From Symbiodinium kawagutii (Eukaryota > Sar > Dinophyceae > Suessiales > Symbiodiniaceae): a stretch of DNA of 64,000 nucleotides. The notes beneath the pieces are model-generated. The model was not told where the DNA came from, searched no databases, and was given only the letters and a program-made list of their open reading frames with translations. The position numbers and the translations under genes are program-made. How positions within the stretch are numbered: the stretch's first letter is position 1; each line of letters begins with the position of its first letter. The stretch spans positions 290,986 through 354,985 of the forward strand of contig VSDK01018474.1 of NCBI GenBank assembly GCA_009767595.1. The letters are read 5' to 3'. This document shows, piece by piece, positions 43,680 through 55,700 of the stretch.

Positions 43680-44345
43680 TTCTTGATGAAGCGCAGTGCA
43701 AGTTTACCAAATGCGCAACTGCCATTGAACAATCAAAATCCATCAATAAGACGGGGAAAAATATACAGGGAGAGTCCAAAACAAACAGAACGGGCCTGTT
43801 CAAGAATGGATGATGTCACCGCATTCGCATTCTCCATCTCTGTGTACAAATGTCCCTGGGCGTGGTCCACAACACGTTCGACGGGATTGGTTCAAAACAC
43901 AAAGGATGAGTGGTAGAAATCCACGAGATCTTGGTCTGGAGGAAGCTGAACAATGAGTGTGAGGAGCAGTTCGGCCTTTCTGCATGCTCACTTCCAGCGC
44001 AAGAACTTTGAAATCAGCCATAGTTTGGTACAAGGCACAAGCAAAACAGCATTCTCTGGGGTTAAGCCCTGGAAGAAACGGAAATCTGTCTTGGACTACT
44101 TTCCATTGGCAGCATCTTAGATGTGAATGGCACGCCAAATCAAGCTCCCAACATCTCCCAACCACATTACGTCAGTTCGATTCATATTGCATCTTGATGC
44201 ATGAAACCGAGTGAGATCAATGCAAATGCATATCATGACACCGAGTGGAAGCAATGCCCTCTGGTCCCCAAGGCTTATGGGTGGCGCTGGGTTTCCGATC
44301 TTATCCCAAATCCTCAAGGTCTGCGGACCCAAGGCCAGTGTGAGC
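43680..44345. repeat. Block related to 45550-46124
   Basis: Several words recur in the right-hand stretch: 'ttgcatcttgatgcatgaaa', 'agatgtgaatggcacgcca' and 'aaggccagtgtgagcacacg', though in a different order. On the minus strand 44100-44140 gives GVPFTSKMLP, close to the exon at 45990-46124, so this may be a decayed exon copy. Confidence 0.4.
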
Positions 44346-44485
44346 ACACGCCAGCAGTATCAACAACACACACAAAAGAAAACAAAAAAAAAAACAATAA
44401 AGATGAAACCAGCACGAAAAATAAGAAGCGACACACAACGGCAAACAACAAGTAACAACAAACAATCAAAGCAACAAATACCAAC

Positions 44486-44486
44486 A

Positions 44487-44518
<32 letters not shown>

Positions 44519-44533
44519 NNNNNNNNNNNNNNG

Positions 44534-44621
<88 letters not shown>

Positions 44622-44622
44622 G
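44486..44622. repeat. (GAC)n and (CAA)n tracts around an assembly gap
   Basis: GAC units run into fourteen N (44519-44532), followed by about 29 CAA units. The true length of this repeat is unknown. Confidence 0.95.
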
Positions 44623-45383
44623 AATAACAAAAGTAACAACAACGAACCCATGACCAGCACCCAAGAACCACGAAAGGCAACCAGAACCGCAAACACCAAA
44701 GAACGAAACCAAAACGCTCTACATCCGTACATTTTCCAGTTCGGCGAAGCAATATGAATTCAGTGGCAGACTTGTGCGGGGAAAGGCACAGCAGGGCACA
44801 AGGATACGGGGCATGGCAGGTCGACGGTCACACAGGAGCACTCTTGTTTCAAATCAAGGATCAGGATCAAAAAACGTCACCAGAACTAAGCTCATGAAAT
44901 GCTGATCCAAAGATCTCTTCGATGCCCAACTGGAAATCATCCAGGTCCAAATGCTAAGGTTGTGTTCAAATGGATGTCATCGCCCCGGGACAGGCTCCAA
45001 TTAAACCTCGAGAATCCTGCAGAACCTGCACTGATAATGGTGGATTGAGTGTTCTTGAAATTTTCGGGTTGGCTTTACATGGTGGAACAACGCAATATTT
45101 CTGCACTGCGACAACCGTCAAATTGACATGGCCAAGAGAACTTGGATTCTCTGGATCTCAGCCTCCCGCCTTTTCCAAGAGTGTCATTCAAGTTCCAGGA
45201 ACTTGAGGCCTTCATTCAACGTAGCTTTCCAGGCGTTGGAAACTGACAATGTGACCATTTCGCACCTAGGTCCAACCAGTTTCTTGCAATTTTCCCAAAT
45301 GTTTTCTTGTGTTTCATTCTTGTGACCTTCAAAAGTTGTCTGTATTCCCTTGGGTTTCGAAAAAGCCATTTGTAGATACTTGC
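44623..45383. other. Intron or spacer
   Basis: No exon clearly supported. The minus strand is open in two frames at 45184-45383 (for example KLVGPRCEMVTLSV), but no splice signals decide between them. Confidence 0.3.
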
Positions 45384-45509
45384 CAGGCTTCCATATAAAA
45401 TACAACACAATGCAACTGAGGCATCTTTGCCTCGCGGAAAATCAGTTCAACCAACGCGGTTGCATGTTTGTGGAAAATCCACAGGCCCTTTTCTTCTCCG
45501 AACATGGAA
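45384..45509 (-). CDS. Internal exon of an unknown gene
   Basis: 126 bases after a strong acceptor (cccctgtttgtag) and before a GC donor (CCTG then GCAAGT). Phase 2 at both ends. Encodes MFGEEKGLWIFHKHATALVE and EAKMPQLHCVVFYMEAW. No family recognised. May belong with 45990-46124. Confidence 0.5.
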
Positions 45510-45989
45510 CTACAAACAGGGGAAAGCACGTGAACCAAATCAACCTCCCAACCTTTACGTCAGTATGACTCATGTTGCATCTTGATGCATGAAAGCGTTT
45601 AGAATCAATGCGCTACAGTCCTGAAGCGAACTTGTGAAAAGTGGGTAGGGATGGGAACGTGCAGGTGAACGGATTGGCGAGTTGGACCGTTCTTCTCCCA
45701 AGTTTCCGGAAGATCTGCATCTGAAGGCCACCCAGCCTCGGCCTCGATCCAACTGCAAGATCAACCTCGGTGAAGAGAACACATCACAGGTGCGATGTGC
45801 CACCACCTAAGGCCAGTGTGAGCACACGCTGGGCACAGAAGGAAAGCCTGAAAAAGGCGACGCGCTCTTGAGATCTGCCTTTTATCCAGTTCCTGCGATC
45901 GATCTGGCGATCTTTCGAAAAGGAATCGGTGAATGCCTGGCAGAAACGGTCTGCCGAAGTCTGTCTTAGACGACTTTCCAGGCACTCAC

Positions 45990-46124
45990 CATTTGAGATC
46001 TGCATTCGTTTCATGCGCTTTTTCTCTCTGGGAATTGGCAGCATGTTAGATGTGAATGGCACGCCATGTCGACTGAACGCTCCATGAGTATCCCCCTGTA
46101 GTGCCACCAAGTAGGGGAAGAGAC
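45990..46124 (-). CDS. Internal exon of an unknown gene
   Basis: 135 bases between a pyrimidine-rich acceptor (ttcttcttgtgtttcag) and a GTGAGT donor. Phase 1 at both ends. Encodes GLFPYLVALQGDTHGAFSRH, then GVPFTSNMLPIPREKKRMKR. A diverged relative of its second half lies near 44110. No family recognised. Confidence 0.5.
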
Positions 46125-46654
46125 CTGAAACACAAGAAGAAAACTTGGAAAACATATATGATAGATCCTGGACCCAGCCTCCTACAACAACCACAAGTCC
46201 ATGTGCCAGGTCAATTGATGTTACGTGGTCGTTTTCCAAAGGATTATTGGTTCGGATTCGAAACTCTGAGATGAGGGATTGGTGGGCCCAGGGGTCGGTG
46301 GTTCAAGCAGTGGCCTCCTGCTTGGGTGTCTGGCTTTGCTGGGATATTTGGGTCCGTCTTGTTGGCATTTGGAGTCAAAATTCTATTGTTCTTTGAGGCT
46401 GGCCCAATACATTCTTGGCCCAGGATATTTCAGTTGGTGTAGAAGTTCAAGACTTTGTCAGGCTTTGTCTAGGCCAATGTGCTTCCAAAATGAAAACTAA
46501 GACTTCAGAGGCATGAACCAACCGAACAATCGAAGTTCTCTGGGCCAACGTGGGTGGGGCCAACCGGAGTTTTCTGACGCTGAATTGCCCGCGGATGCAG
46601 ATCTCGGTCCCCGCTTTGGGGGCGCCAAGTTCTCCCAGTGTGGCGCCTCGGAGC
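46125..46654. other. Spacer downstream of the LRR gene
   Basis: No gene seen on either strand. Confidence 0.4.
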
Positions 46655-47809
46655 TCAGTAGCATTCGAACCAGCCAGAGTCATGTCTGACACAATGCAAA
46701 AAGCCCGGCGCATCGGAGAGGTCCCCGGTGATCTTGCTGTGGAAGTCCGCATACATCAATCCCGTGGGAAGATCTTTGACGTTGCCTGTGATCTTCTCGT
46801 TGTGGTCGAACTTCACATACTTCAATCCCTTGGGAAGGTCTGCAACGTTGCCCCAGATCTTGTTGTTGTAGCGGAAGCTCCCGTCAGTCAATCCCTTGGG
46901 AAGATCTTTGACGTTGCCTGTGATCTTCTTGTTCCATTCGAAGTTCAAAAACGTCAATCCCTTGGGAAGATCTTTGACGTTGCCGGTGATCTTCTCGTTT
47001 TCGGTGAAGTCCACATGCGTCAATCCCTTGGGAAGATCTTTGACGTTGCCTGTGATCTTGTTGTCGTAGGGGAGTTTCACGTAGGTCAATTTCTCAGGAA
47101 AATGCCCAAGGACGCCGGTGATATCGGAGTTCATACACAGATTCAAATGTGTCAACCCTCTTGGGAGGTCATAGACTTCGCCAGTGAGGCGCGCAGAGTT
47201 GTACTCCAGATCGAGGTACTCCAGAGACTCAGGCAGGTACTTCACGTCGCCCGTCAGCCGGACACCACTGAGAAGCCTTCCTGGGAGGCTGAGGTTCTTG
47301 AGTTGCCCAGGCAAATCCTTCACATCACCTCCCAGCTCGTCGTCCGCGAGCCAGAGTTTTTTGAGACAAAAGGGCAAGTCTTTGACGTTTGTGATTTGTC
47401 TCCACTTCTTGTCGTAAAAGTGGCCCTCGAAATTTTCTGGGTCACTGTATTTGATGAAGCCTCCATCTGCAAAAGTCACCTTGTTCTTGGAGGCGTGTTT
47501 CACCGTGCAAGCTGCGAACCGATCTGAAGCTGCCATGTCAGGCATCGTGCACCCGTTGCAGTTGTAGATGTTCCCACCTGACTGCTGCCCACTGTTGAGG
47601 AGGCTTCCGAAGTTGAAGCCTTGCTCCTCGATCAGAACCTCCCTGCCCATCTTCTGGACGGAGACGCCTTTGGGGACCACTATGCCGAGGCCTACCACAA
47701 TGCACAGGGCGAGTGCTAGGGCCAAAGCCCACCTACCCTTGTGGCATTTGGCTTCTACCTTGACCTCCTCAGCCACCAAGGCCATCTCTTCATCAGCCTT
47801 CTCGGCCAT
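46655..47809 (-). CDS. Membrane-anchored leucine-rich-repeat protein
   Basis: 384 residues from the first in-frame ATG (47809); the open frame extends 11 codons further without an ATG. A short acidic N-terminus precedes one membrane helix (about residues 27-46, ALALALALCIVVGLGIVV). A linker with CNGC follows, then about ten LRR-like units of 22 residues: LPKGLTHVDFTENEKITGNV is typical, with the Leu/Asn ladder. LRRs bind proteins or other ligands. The type II topology places the repeats outside the cell or in the lumen. The C-terminus (CVRHDSGWFECY) has two Cys that may cap the solenoid. At DNA level the central units are 66-base tandem repeats (46760-47070). Intronless. Ligand unknown. Confidence 0.8.
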   Translation of the reverse strand: MAEKADEEMALVAEEVKVEAKCHKGRWALALALALCIVVGLGIVVPKGVSVQKMGREVLIEEQGFNFGSLLNSGQQSGGNIYNCNGCTMPDMAASDRFAACTVKHASKNKVTFADGGFIKYSDPENFEGHFYDKKWRQITNVKDLPFCLKKLWLADDELGGDVKDLPGQLKNLSLPGRLLSGVRLTGDVKYLPESLEYLDLEYNSARLTGEVYDLPRGLTHLNLCMNSDITGVLGHFPEKLTYVKLPYDNKITGNVKDLPKGLTHVDFTENEKITGNVKDLPKGLTFLNFEWNKKITGNVKDLPKGLTDGSFRYNNKIWGNVADLPKGLKYVKFDHNEKITGNVKDLPTGLMYADFHSKITGDLSDAPGFLHCVRHDSGWFECY

Positions 47810-48297
47810 GGGTCGGATCAGGACGGCGCCAGGGAGCCTCAAATTGTTTGCTCAAAGATTCGCGCGCTGAAGCCAAGGAGCTGAGTCTTGCAAGTGTCAC
47901 AGCAGAAACGACGCATATGTTAAGCAAAATGTGAAAAGATTTCAACACATTCCTGAATGGCACAGATCCCTTGTCACATTGAAGTCGCTCGAGTGATTTG
48001 AAGTTGGATCCACGCAAATAACGGCGAGCGTTGCATCTGGGCAGCCCGGCAATCTCGATGAGTCAGAGAGGAACTGGGAGGATTGAGCTTCAGCGGCAGC
48101 ACGTTCCACCTCACCGCCAAAAGCAGAAAGACTGAAGCGGACTGAAGCCACCAGCAACTCAAGTATACAGTTTGACTATGTTGGATCCACCTGTAAAATC
48201 GATCAGAAATATTCTGCTCAATCCAGTCGATGGAGATGTCGCACTTCCTTTCACCAACTACTTCCCTCATTTGGATCAAACAAAATCTGCTACTCAC
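47810..48297. other. Upstream region of the LRR gene
   Basis: A pyrimidine-containing TTTCTGCTGTG...TTGCAAG stretch at about 47892-47915 (minus) is a plausible leader acceptor. A segment starting at about 48181 after TTTTACAG, open on the minus strand (for example SVFLLLAVRW), could be the next exon after 48298-48512; its phase fits. Confidence 0.35.
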
Positions 48298-48512
48298 CAT
48301 GGAGGATTGATCCGCAAAAACTCTGGCATCTTTTGTTCGGCTGAGGTGTTTCCAGCACAAAATGCTTGCATGTTCAAACCGAGAATAACATCACAAGAAT
48401 TCGCTGCGGCTAGATTTTGTGCCCGTGCCGAGTAGCCCAAGTACATCTCGCAAATGTCCTGGTCCCAGTCACAATTTGGCACTAACCAACCGTAGTGGCG
48501 AAAATGGCCCCA
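48298..48512 (-). CDS. Exon of an unknown gene
   Basis: Open from a CTCCAG acceptor to a CATG/GTGAGT donor. Encodes GHFRHYGWLVPNCDWDQDIC, followed by EMYLGYSARAQNLAAANSCD. The composition is that of a globular protein. No family recognised. No other exon of this gene is certain. Confidence 0.5.
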
Positions 48513-49307
48513 CTGGAGCTTTTCATCTATCATCACAATTCAGGGAACTCGAATTCAAAAACCTCGCCATCCGACCCAACCAGTCAACCTGGTGCCACTT
48601 GTGACCCATCTCATGATTCTTTATCTCCCTAAACGCAGGCACAGCAATTCTGATGTGATTTTAACAATGTAACAGTGGTCATGTTGAAGTACGAATCTTT
48701 AGGCACAACGATTGTACCTTAGGGTAGGCATGCCCACGTGCAAATGTTTAGGCATGGCAATTTCAATGTGCTCACTGGAGGCACTAAACTATGGAAAACT
48801 GGACCTGACAGCGCTTTACTCTTGACATGAAATCGTACTAGTCTTTGATGACTCTGCAAAAAGCATCAAAAAACAACTGTAGCCTTAGTCGTGCGACTAA
48901 TACACCTTTCTCTATTCTTTTTGATCGAATATAGTGCAGTGCAAGGTTAAGAAAACACTAGGAAATTGTAATAGCCGCCAACTGTTCTTGTTATGCACTG
49001 TTGATACTGATGCAAATAGGGGGCTAGCACCGCTCTGTACAAACATCCCACGTGATTGCTTCTGGTAAAGCAACATGGTAAACTGCACCTTGGGACTGAC
49101 CTACAAAGAAGCCCCTCATCCCTGGGCCTACTGGTGAACCAAGGGAGAAGTATGAAAACAGTTGTGAACTAGTTGATTGCCAACGATGGAGCATGGATTG
49201 CATGGATGATGAGTGGCTGATCCATGTTGAAAATCCATCGCATTTTCGGGCAAGTCCACGGGAGCTCTTTCCCCAACGGAGATCTAACGGAGTTGATTTG
49301 TGTTGGC
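48513..49307. other. Spacer
   Basis: Nothing recognised beyond AT-rich single-copy text. Confidence 0.35.
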
Positions 49308-49506
49308 GCGCCTCAGTGAAGACCTCAGAGGAGAGCAACTTGAGGATTTCATTCGGGAAGCGGATCAGCCGTTTGTGGCGACGATTCATGTTACATGTCA
49401 GGAGAAACATCGAACAAAGCATGTGACCAACCAACATCTTCGGGACTTTTTGTCACCCTTTGTTGGGGGGGTTCATCTCCTTGGTGTCGTTGACACTTTG
49501 ATTTAG
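49308..49506 (+). CDS. Possible terminal exon, unknown protein
   Basis: After GCGCCTCAG the plus frame is open for 66 codons to TAG and reads like protein (EDLRGEQLEDFIREADQPFV, ending LLGVVDTLI). The minus strand is also open here, so strand is not certain. No family recognised. Confidence 0.35.
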
Positions 49507-49750
49507 TACTTTGCCGCAGGTATTAACCATCAGCAAAAGCGACAGTTTAGTACTTTTGTTACAGCTGACCACCAGTTGGCTAAATCCCAAGTATGGCGAA
49601 AGGTCACCCACTGATCACTTGGTAAAGCACCACTGGCTGGCAGGAATTGAGATCTCGACAACGAACAATGGTAGTAACCCTAAGGCAAGTACCAATGGAT
49701 GACCACCATTGAGAAAGATTTAAGTCAAAGGATGGACGACGGAAAAAGAC
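49507..49750. other. Spacer
   Basis: No gene seen. Confidence 0.35.
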
Positions 49751-52700
49751 ATGATCAGCTGGAAAGAGAAAGGTTCGAATGTGTGAAGAATTGGGGGAGA
49801 AAAAAATAAGTGACACACGTGTCTACAGTTGCTGGGTTCCACGACTGGGGTGGGGCACCCTGGTGACGCACGAAGTATGACTTGTTTCTTCTCCCGCTGG
49901 CCACCTGGCCTGCTCCCTCTCCTTCCAGCACACAGATGTCCTGACCAAAAAGACACTCCGAAGTTGCAAAAACAGCCACTGAGACCAACGCTTGCATTGG
50001 TTCGCGAATGTTCTCCTGCAAGAACAGGCTCATTGCGCTTCATTTTGATTTTCTCTGGAACTTGCTCTTGGATTTAAGCCCGGATTTGTCCCTGGCTGGG
50101 CTGAAATTTCAAGTTGACTGCAGTCTTCCTACTTTTGCTGCTCCATTTGAGAAATGACGATTTGTAGAACCTGTGCCCAAACAAAACACCCCCTTGAGCA
50201 ATTAATCTCACTGCAGTCTGCGAGAACACTTGGGAAGAAAGAGGCTTTGCACGTGAAATGCAACATGCCGACACCAACTTGATGTCGATCGAATTCGGCT
50301 GCAAAAGATCTGCAAAACTGGCAGAAAAGCCAACCACTTTGGCTGCCAGCTGGGCCACTTACTGTTGAAGCGCACCACATTTGGCACAACACGTCTGCAA
50401 ACGTCTCAGTTGGCAGGCTGGTCGCCAGCTTCCCCATCTTCCTGGTCAGGGCATCGGACAGAACCACCGTCCTTCGTGCAGAAAATGGCAGAGATGCTAA
50501 CCCTGGCATCATTTGAGAATCATCTGCTTGCTGGTTGGGCTTTCCTCAAATGACATGCAAATTGTGGACTCGTCTGCAACAAACTTAACCATAGTGCTAA
50601 GAATGAGTGCTGCAAAGCTATGAACTTGGGGATAAATGACAAATGTCAAACCATCAACATGTTGACGCTGCAAACCACTGCTGGTGCTGTCCGCCACTGA
50701 AGCTCCTCGCGGTCCGAAGACGCAGCAGTGCTTGCTTGAGTCCTTGGAATGGGAGTTGGGGAACCCTGAACCCTTCCCTGAAACATTCCGGAGAACCACA
50801 TGAACAGGAGGCATTGAACCGGCGTCCCAGTCCTGAGGGGAAAGGACTACTGTTGAATGCCGTGAAACGCTGCAAAACTAATAAAACTAGATGCGAAGGC
50901 ATACAAAAGCAACGTTGACCGCACATCAGATTGAAGACGCAGCAGTGCTTGCTTGAGTCCTTGGAATGGGAGTTGGGGAACCCTGAACCCTTCCCTGAAA
51001 CATTCCGGAGAACCACATGAACAGGAGGCATTGAACCGGCGTCCCAGTCCTGAGGGGAAAGGACTACTGTTGAATGCCGTGAAACGCTGCAAAACTAATA
51101 AAACTAGATGCGAAGGCATACAAAAGCAACGTTGACCGCACATCAGATTCCCAAGAGTCTCTTGCGGGATCTCGGCGTCGTTGTGGTTGGGCATGTGCTG
51201 TTGCCCTTCATTTAGATTTGCCGCCCGGCCCGTCGTGATCATGTATGGGTGATATCGTTTTCCACCCTCAGCCAGAGAACGCAAATCTGGCAAGTTCAAA
51301 TTGCAATCTATTGGACGAAAGTCGGCTTTTTGAAACCGCCTTTAGCCAATCTGATTTACGTCGAATGATAGCGCAAAACCCCACGTTCGAAAGTGTGCTT
51401 GGAGCAACATGAGACTGAAATCACCGTCCGAAAATCTATGTTAGCAACTGTGCCTGAAACACATCTGACTGACCTTCACCACTCCCCTGGGAATTGAAAA
51501 GGTAGGTTTGCGCCCCCGTCGCTAAACAGTTTAAGGAAAGACTCCCACCCCACCAGTGTCATAAAATGACACACAAAATAGTTAGCCCAAAATGATGCCT
51601 CGGCCATGTCAAAACTGAAAAGGGTTTCGCTTCAAAATGCCAACCACACCCAGCGAAAGAGGGCCGGTTGTACAAAACATGTTTCGATTATCCATATCCA
51701 ATTTTGCTTAAATTTGCTTCTCGGCAATTGCTGGAAAATCCAGGTTGGCTACAAAACCCCCGATGATTAATCTAGGTTTAGCTCGCCATGGCCTATAAAT
51801 GGCAAACGACACAGCTTGGACCCCGCTCGGAGAAACAAAGAACTGCGCTCATTTCGGGCAGGAAATTCCAATCAGGACACTTACCGGCCACAGCAATGCC
51901 ACTTTTCCCAGGAACGCGTGAGCTAAAGTCTGACCTTAGGACTCTTCCAAGAAAACATCTTACCTTTTCATGCATCTGAAATCTTCACACCTTACAGTTA
52001 CACATCAACATTTTGACTTGAAGGCATTCGACATCTGTCAAGAATTGGTTTGAAATCTGGTTTCCCACTCAGCGTAAACACTACTGTCCTTCAACCATGA
52101 CCCACACGCACACGCACACGCGGACACACGCATGCAGCAGCAGCAACAACAGCAGCAGCAACAACAACAACAAGAAGAAGAACAAGAAGAAGATAACCAA
52201 AGGAAACCACAAACCTAATCACTGCCACTACGACAACCACCACCACCAGCACCACCACCACCACCACAAGCACAAGTATCTGAAAATGCCACAGAAGATG
52301 TGAAGGTGTTACATGTGTTACGGACTGCGTCCGACATATGAGGAAGGCGCCACAGCCACTAGACCATACCGGTCCGCTGCACTAGAGGATGTCTCTTTGG
52401 GCACAACCCTAGACTGAGCGGCTGAGGTGGGGAACTATGCAACCGCTGAATTCCTCAACAGGTTTGATTGAAAGCCCTTTCTGACCGGCCTCGCGTTGGC
52501 TCAAATGGTGGATCATCTCATCATAGTGCTGTTCAAATTGAAAGTCAGGAGCTCCAAGTTGGTCTCTCAAAACATGCAATATTTTCTTGGTGAAGAGACC
52601 GCCCGTTTGCATGTCTCCTGAGGCAAAAGGGCGCGCGTTGTCAGCAACAATCTCTGTCCCGAATCACAGACATGACTTCTCTATTGCAGCCATTGCATCG

Positions 52701-55700
52701 TATGAGCGGTCAAATGATCCTAGTTTCCCATGAGGAAGTTGAAAGGCGCTTCAGGGTTTCTATTTGGGGTGGCTCCTAACTCCTTGTCATGTCAGTGATG
52801 AAAATTAAGGTCATTGATCTGAAAAACACTTTACAACAGCAACTGGTCAGTGTAAGTATTGAATAATTTACGCCTTTAACCGCTCCATCAGGATCTTCCA
52901 TGCTGTCATTGGCACATTTCCACTGTGACCAATTACAGTCACTCGAGGTGCAAGTAGTTGAAACATCTCCTAGTTGAACTCGTTTCTCAAAAGTGGTCCG
53001 TCACTCTCCACTGCAACATGCAATTACTTGCACTGCGAAGCCCTCCCCCGTGCGTTTCCTGGCACTTCACGCCCTGGATGGCACGCAAACAACATCCATA
53101 CCAGCGGCTCGTTGTTGGGCAGCACGCGGCTCGGCCTGGAAAGCCGGAAGGCCTCCTCAGGGGAGTGTGGACGACGTTCAAATGCACTGACTCAAGACCA
53201 AAGTTCCTTGGGCACTTCAAACCTGAATGCATTCAGTTTTGGAACCTGAATGTCGACAGCAAATAATGAAAGAATACAATGGACGTCGAATGATATCAAG
53301 CAAGTTCAGGTGCGCAATCAAGCGCAGAAAATCTACCCATTGGTCTTGCCTGCAACCCTCTCCTCGTTACCGGCATAACGACTGAAGAATGACAACCAGC
53401 GCACGGGGGGAGGACTGCTCATGCAGCCATTGACCGTCACATGAATGCGGGCCCCAGCAAGCTGGACAAAACTGCTCAACTTTCTGACCAGATCGAAGAG
53501 TAGCACCCCGTCACAACTCCAAGGCCAGCAACCAGCATCGGCTGGCAGGAAGCACGGGCAGCCAAAGATCGTCTCGGAATGGCAGGAGATGTGCAACCAG
53601 ACCACTGGCTCTGTCTTTCCACGAAGATTCTCTCCAATGTTATCAATCATAGGCTCCACACCGTCCTTCTTCAAATTGGGAAATGACAACACCTGTGGCC
53701 ACGTGGGCTGGGACCAAAGAGAGGGAAGACCGGGGAAACCAGGACTGAGAGATCAAGCAAGGATACCGCTTCAAAGCAACCACGAACCAATTAAACCATG
53801 GCCATTCCCCCTCCCCCAATCTGACAGAAAGAAATGAAATGATTTCCTGGGTTTCCCTCACTGGTGGGGGTAGGCGAATCAAAAAGATCGAAAGGCTGGC
53901 CTCCCAATTCTTGCTCCGAAGCTCATCTTTAAGTTCCTCGACGCTTTGATCATGAACTGGAGGCCAGGCTCGATACGCCTAGAGACACAAAAAAGGCTAA
54001 CAGAACAAGACATCCAGAATGCTTGATGCAGTGCTGAGACAGCCTTGTGCCGGGGACTAAACTGGAGACAGATAACGTGTGGGGATGCTCTCTCTGGCAT
54101 TCTGCACCTTCTACCCGATGTTGATCCCAAACATTGTGCCTCATGCAACATACGTATCTACGTATATACCGCTTTCGAAAACAGAAAAGCTGTCGGTCCT
54201 CTATGTTGATGAGGATTGCGATGTGGACCCCGGACCGTTGCTGTTGAGGGTGAGGGTCTTCTGCGGCAGATGCACTACTGCGGTAATGCTGCCACAAACA
54301 GAAACTCAAAGCCAGCAAACCTCAGACAATCTCAGACATGTTTTTTCTCAGCTTTGCCCTTAGATATTTTGAACGATTGCCTGGCAACATGTCCATCCCT
54401 CAGGTGATTTGAACATCCGAAACTGAGGACGTTGCAAACAGCCAGCAAACTCCACGTGAACCACCAGGCACATACTTCTGCAGCTTGAGCACGAGCTACT
54501 TTGTTCAAAATGTGCCACCGAAACACCGGCATTTGTCCGGCAAACAAGCCGATTGCCGGACAAAGCATCTTCGCGAACCAGCGCGGTTTCTGCAATACAC
54601 ATGTTCCCCTCCTTTGCCGGCAGAATCTAGCTTGCAACCACGCTGCGAGAAAAATGATTGCCGCATTCCATGAAGACCGTGCCATGGTGACCGCAAAGTC
54701 ATCGTTGCAACTCTGTTCTGAGATACATACCGCCCCTGGAAGATTTGGGAGGCAGCAAGGCCCTCCTGGAACGAAGGGAACCTGTAGATTCCAGAGCAGG
54801 TCCCAGCAATGCAAGAAAGCGACACAATGCTTTCAAGAGAATCGAACATCTAACATATCACATGTAACATATCACATGTAGCATAAGTATCATATGTAAC
54901 ATATCTATTGATACCTTCTCTACATGAGCCGACTGCCATTTCATCAAAGCTGAGGCTCCACGAACCCTGCGAATGGACGCCACCAGCACGATGTACCCAG
55001 AGCGTGGCAGCATGTCCCACTGACCTTTTGTAAAAAAGGCAAAGTCAAGCGCTTAAAAAATGCACAAAAAAAGAAAGAAAACGCAAGTGCCTTTCCGACG
55101 ACACACGCAATGGATCAATGAAATAAACATAAATAAATTGGTGAATGGGCAAATGAGCCAATGAACCAATCAATCAATCAATCAATCAATCTATCTATCT
55201 ATCTATCTATCTATCATCAATCAATCAATCAATCAATCAATCCATGAACGAAACAGGTCCACATCTGACCGGAGAAGTTGTGCAAAATCAGGCCTTCTCT
55301 TCTTCACGGCTAGATGTGCAACAGGACTCTCTCTTCAGCGTGATGCCACAGCTCTCGCCCTGGACATCGTGGATTGCCAGGTGTGCTACCCTTCTTGACG
55401 AATTTGAGTAGTAGCAAAAGGAAAACATCACAAGCCACAAGTGTTGGATCACCCCTATCTCAAAAGTCGAGACCACTTTTCACCTCAAATATGTGTTTAT
55501 TAATTTGACCGTCTGGGACCTCAAGGACTCAATAAACCTAGCGTCATGTCCTTGAACCGATCTCAAATGCAGCCCCCATCGCCTGCGAGGCGTCGCAACA
55601 AATGGGTGTGTTGCCATAGCAGCTGCGCATCACTCCAGGCCTTCGACCAATGGCGTCGTGGTGATTGGAGCGGGAAAACTGCTCCTTGAAGGATGCTCCT

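Noticed and set aside
46550-47527. 325-codon plus-strand frame over the LRR gene
   Set aside because: It is the antisense of the 66-base repeats, with no start context or domain. The minus frame has a membrane helix and an LRR pattern.
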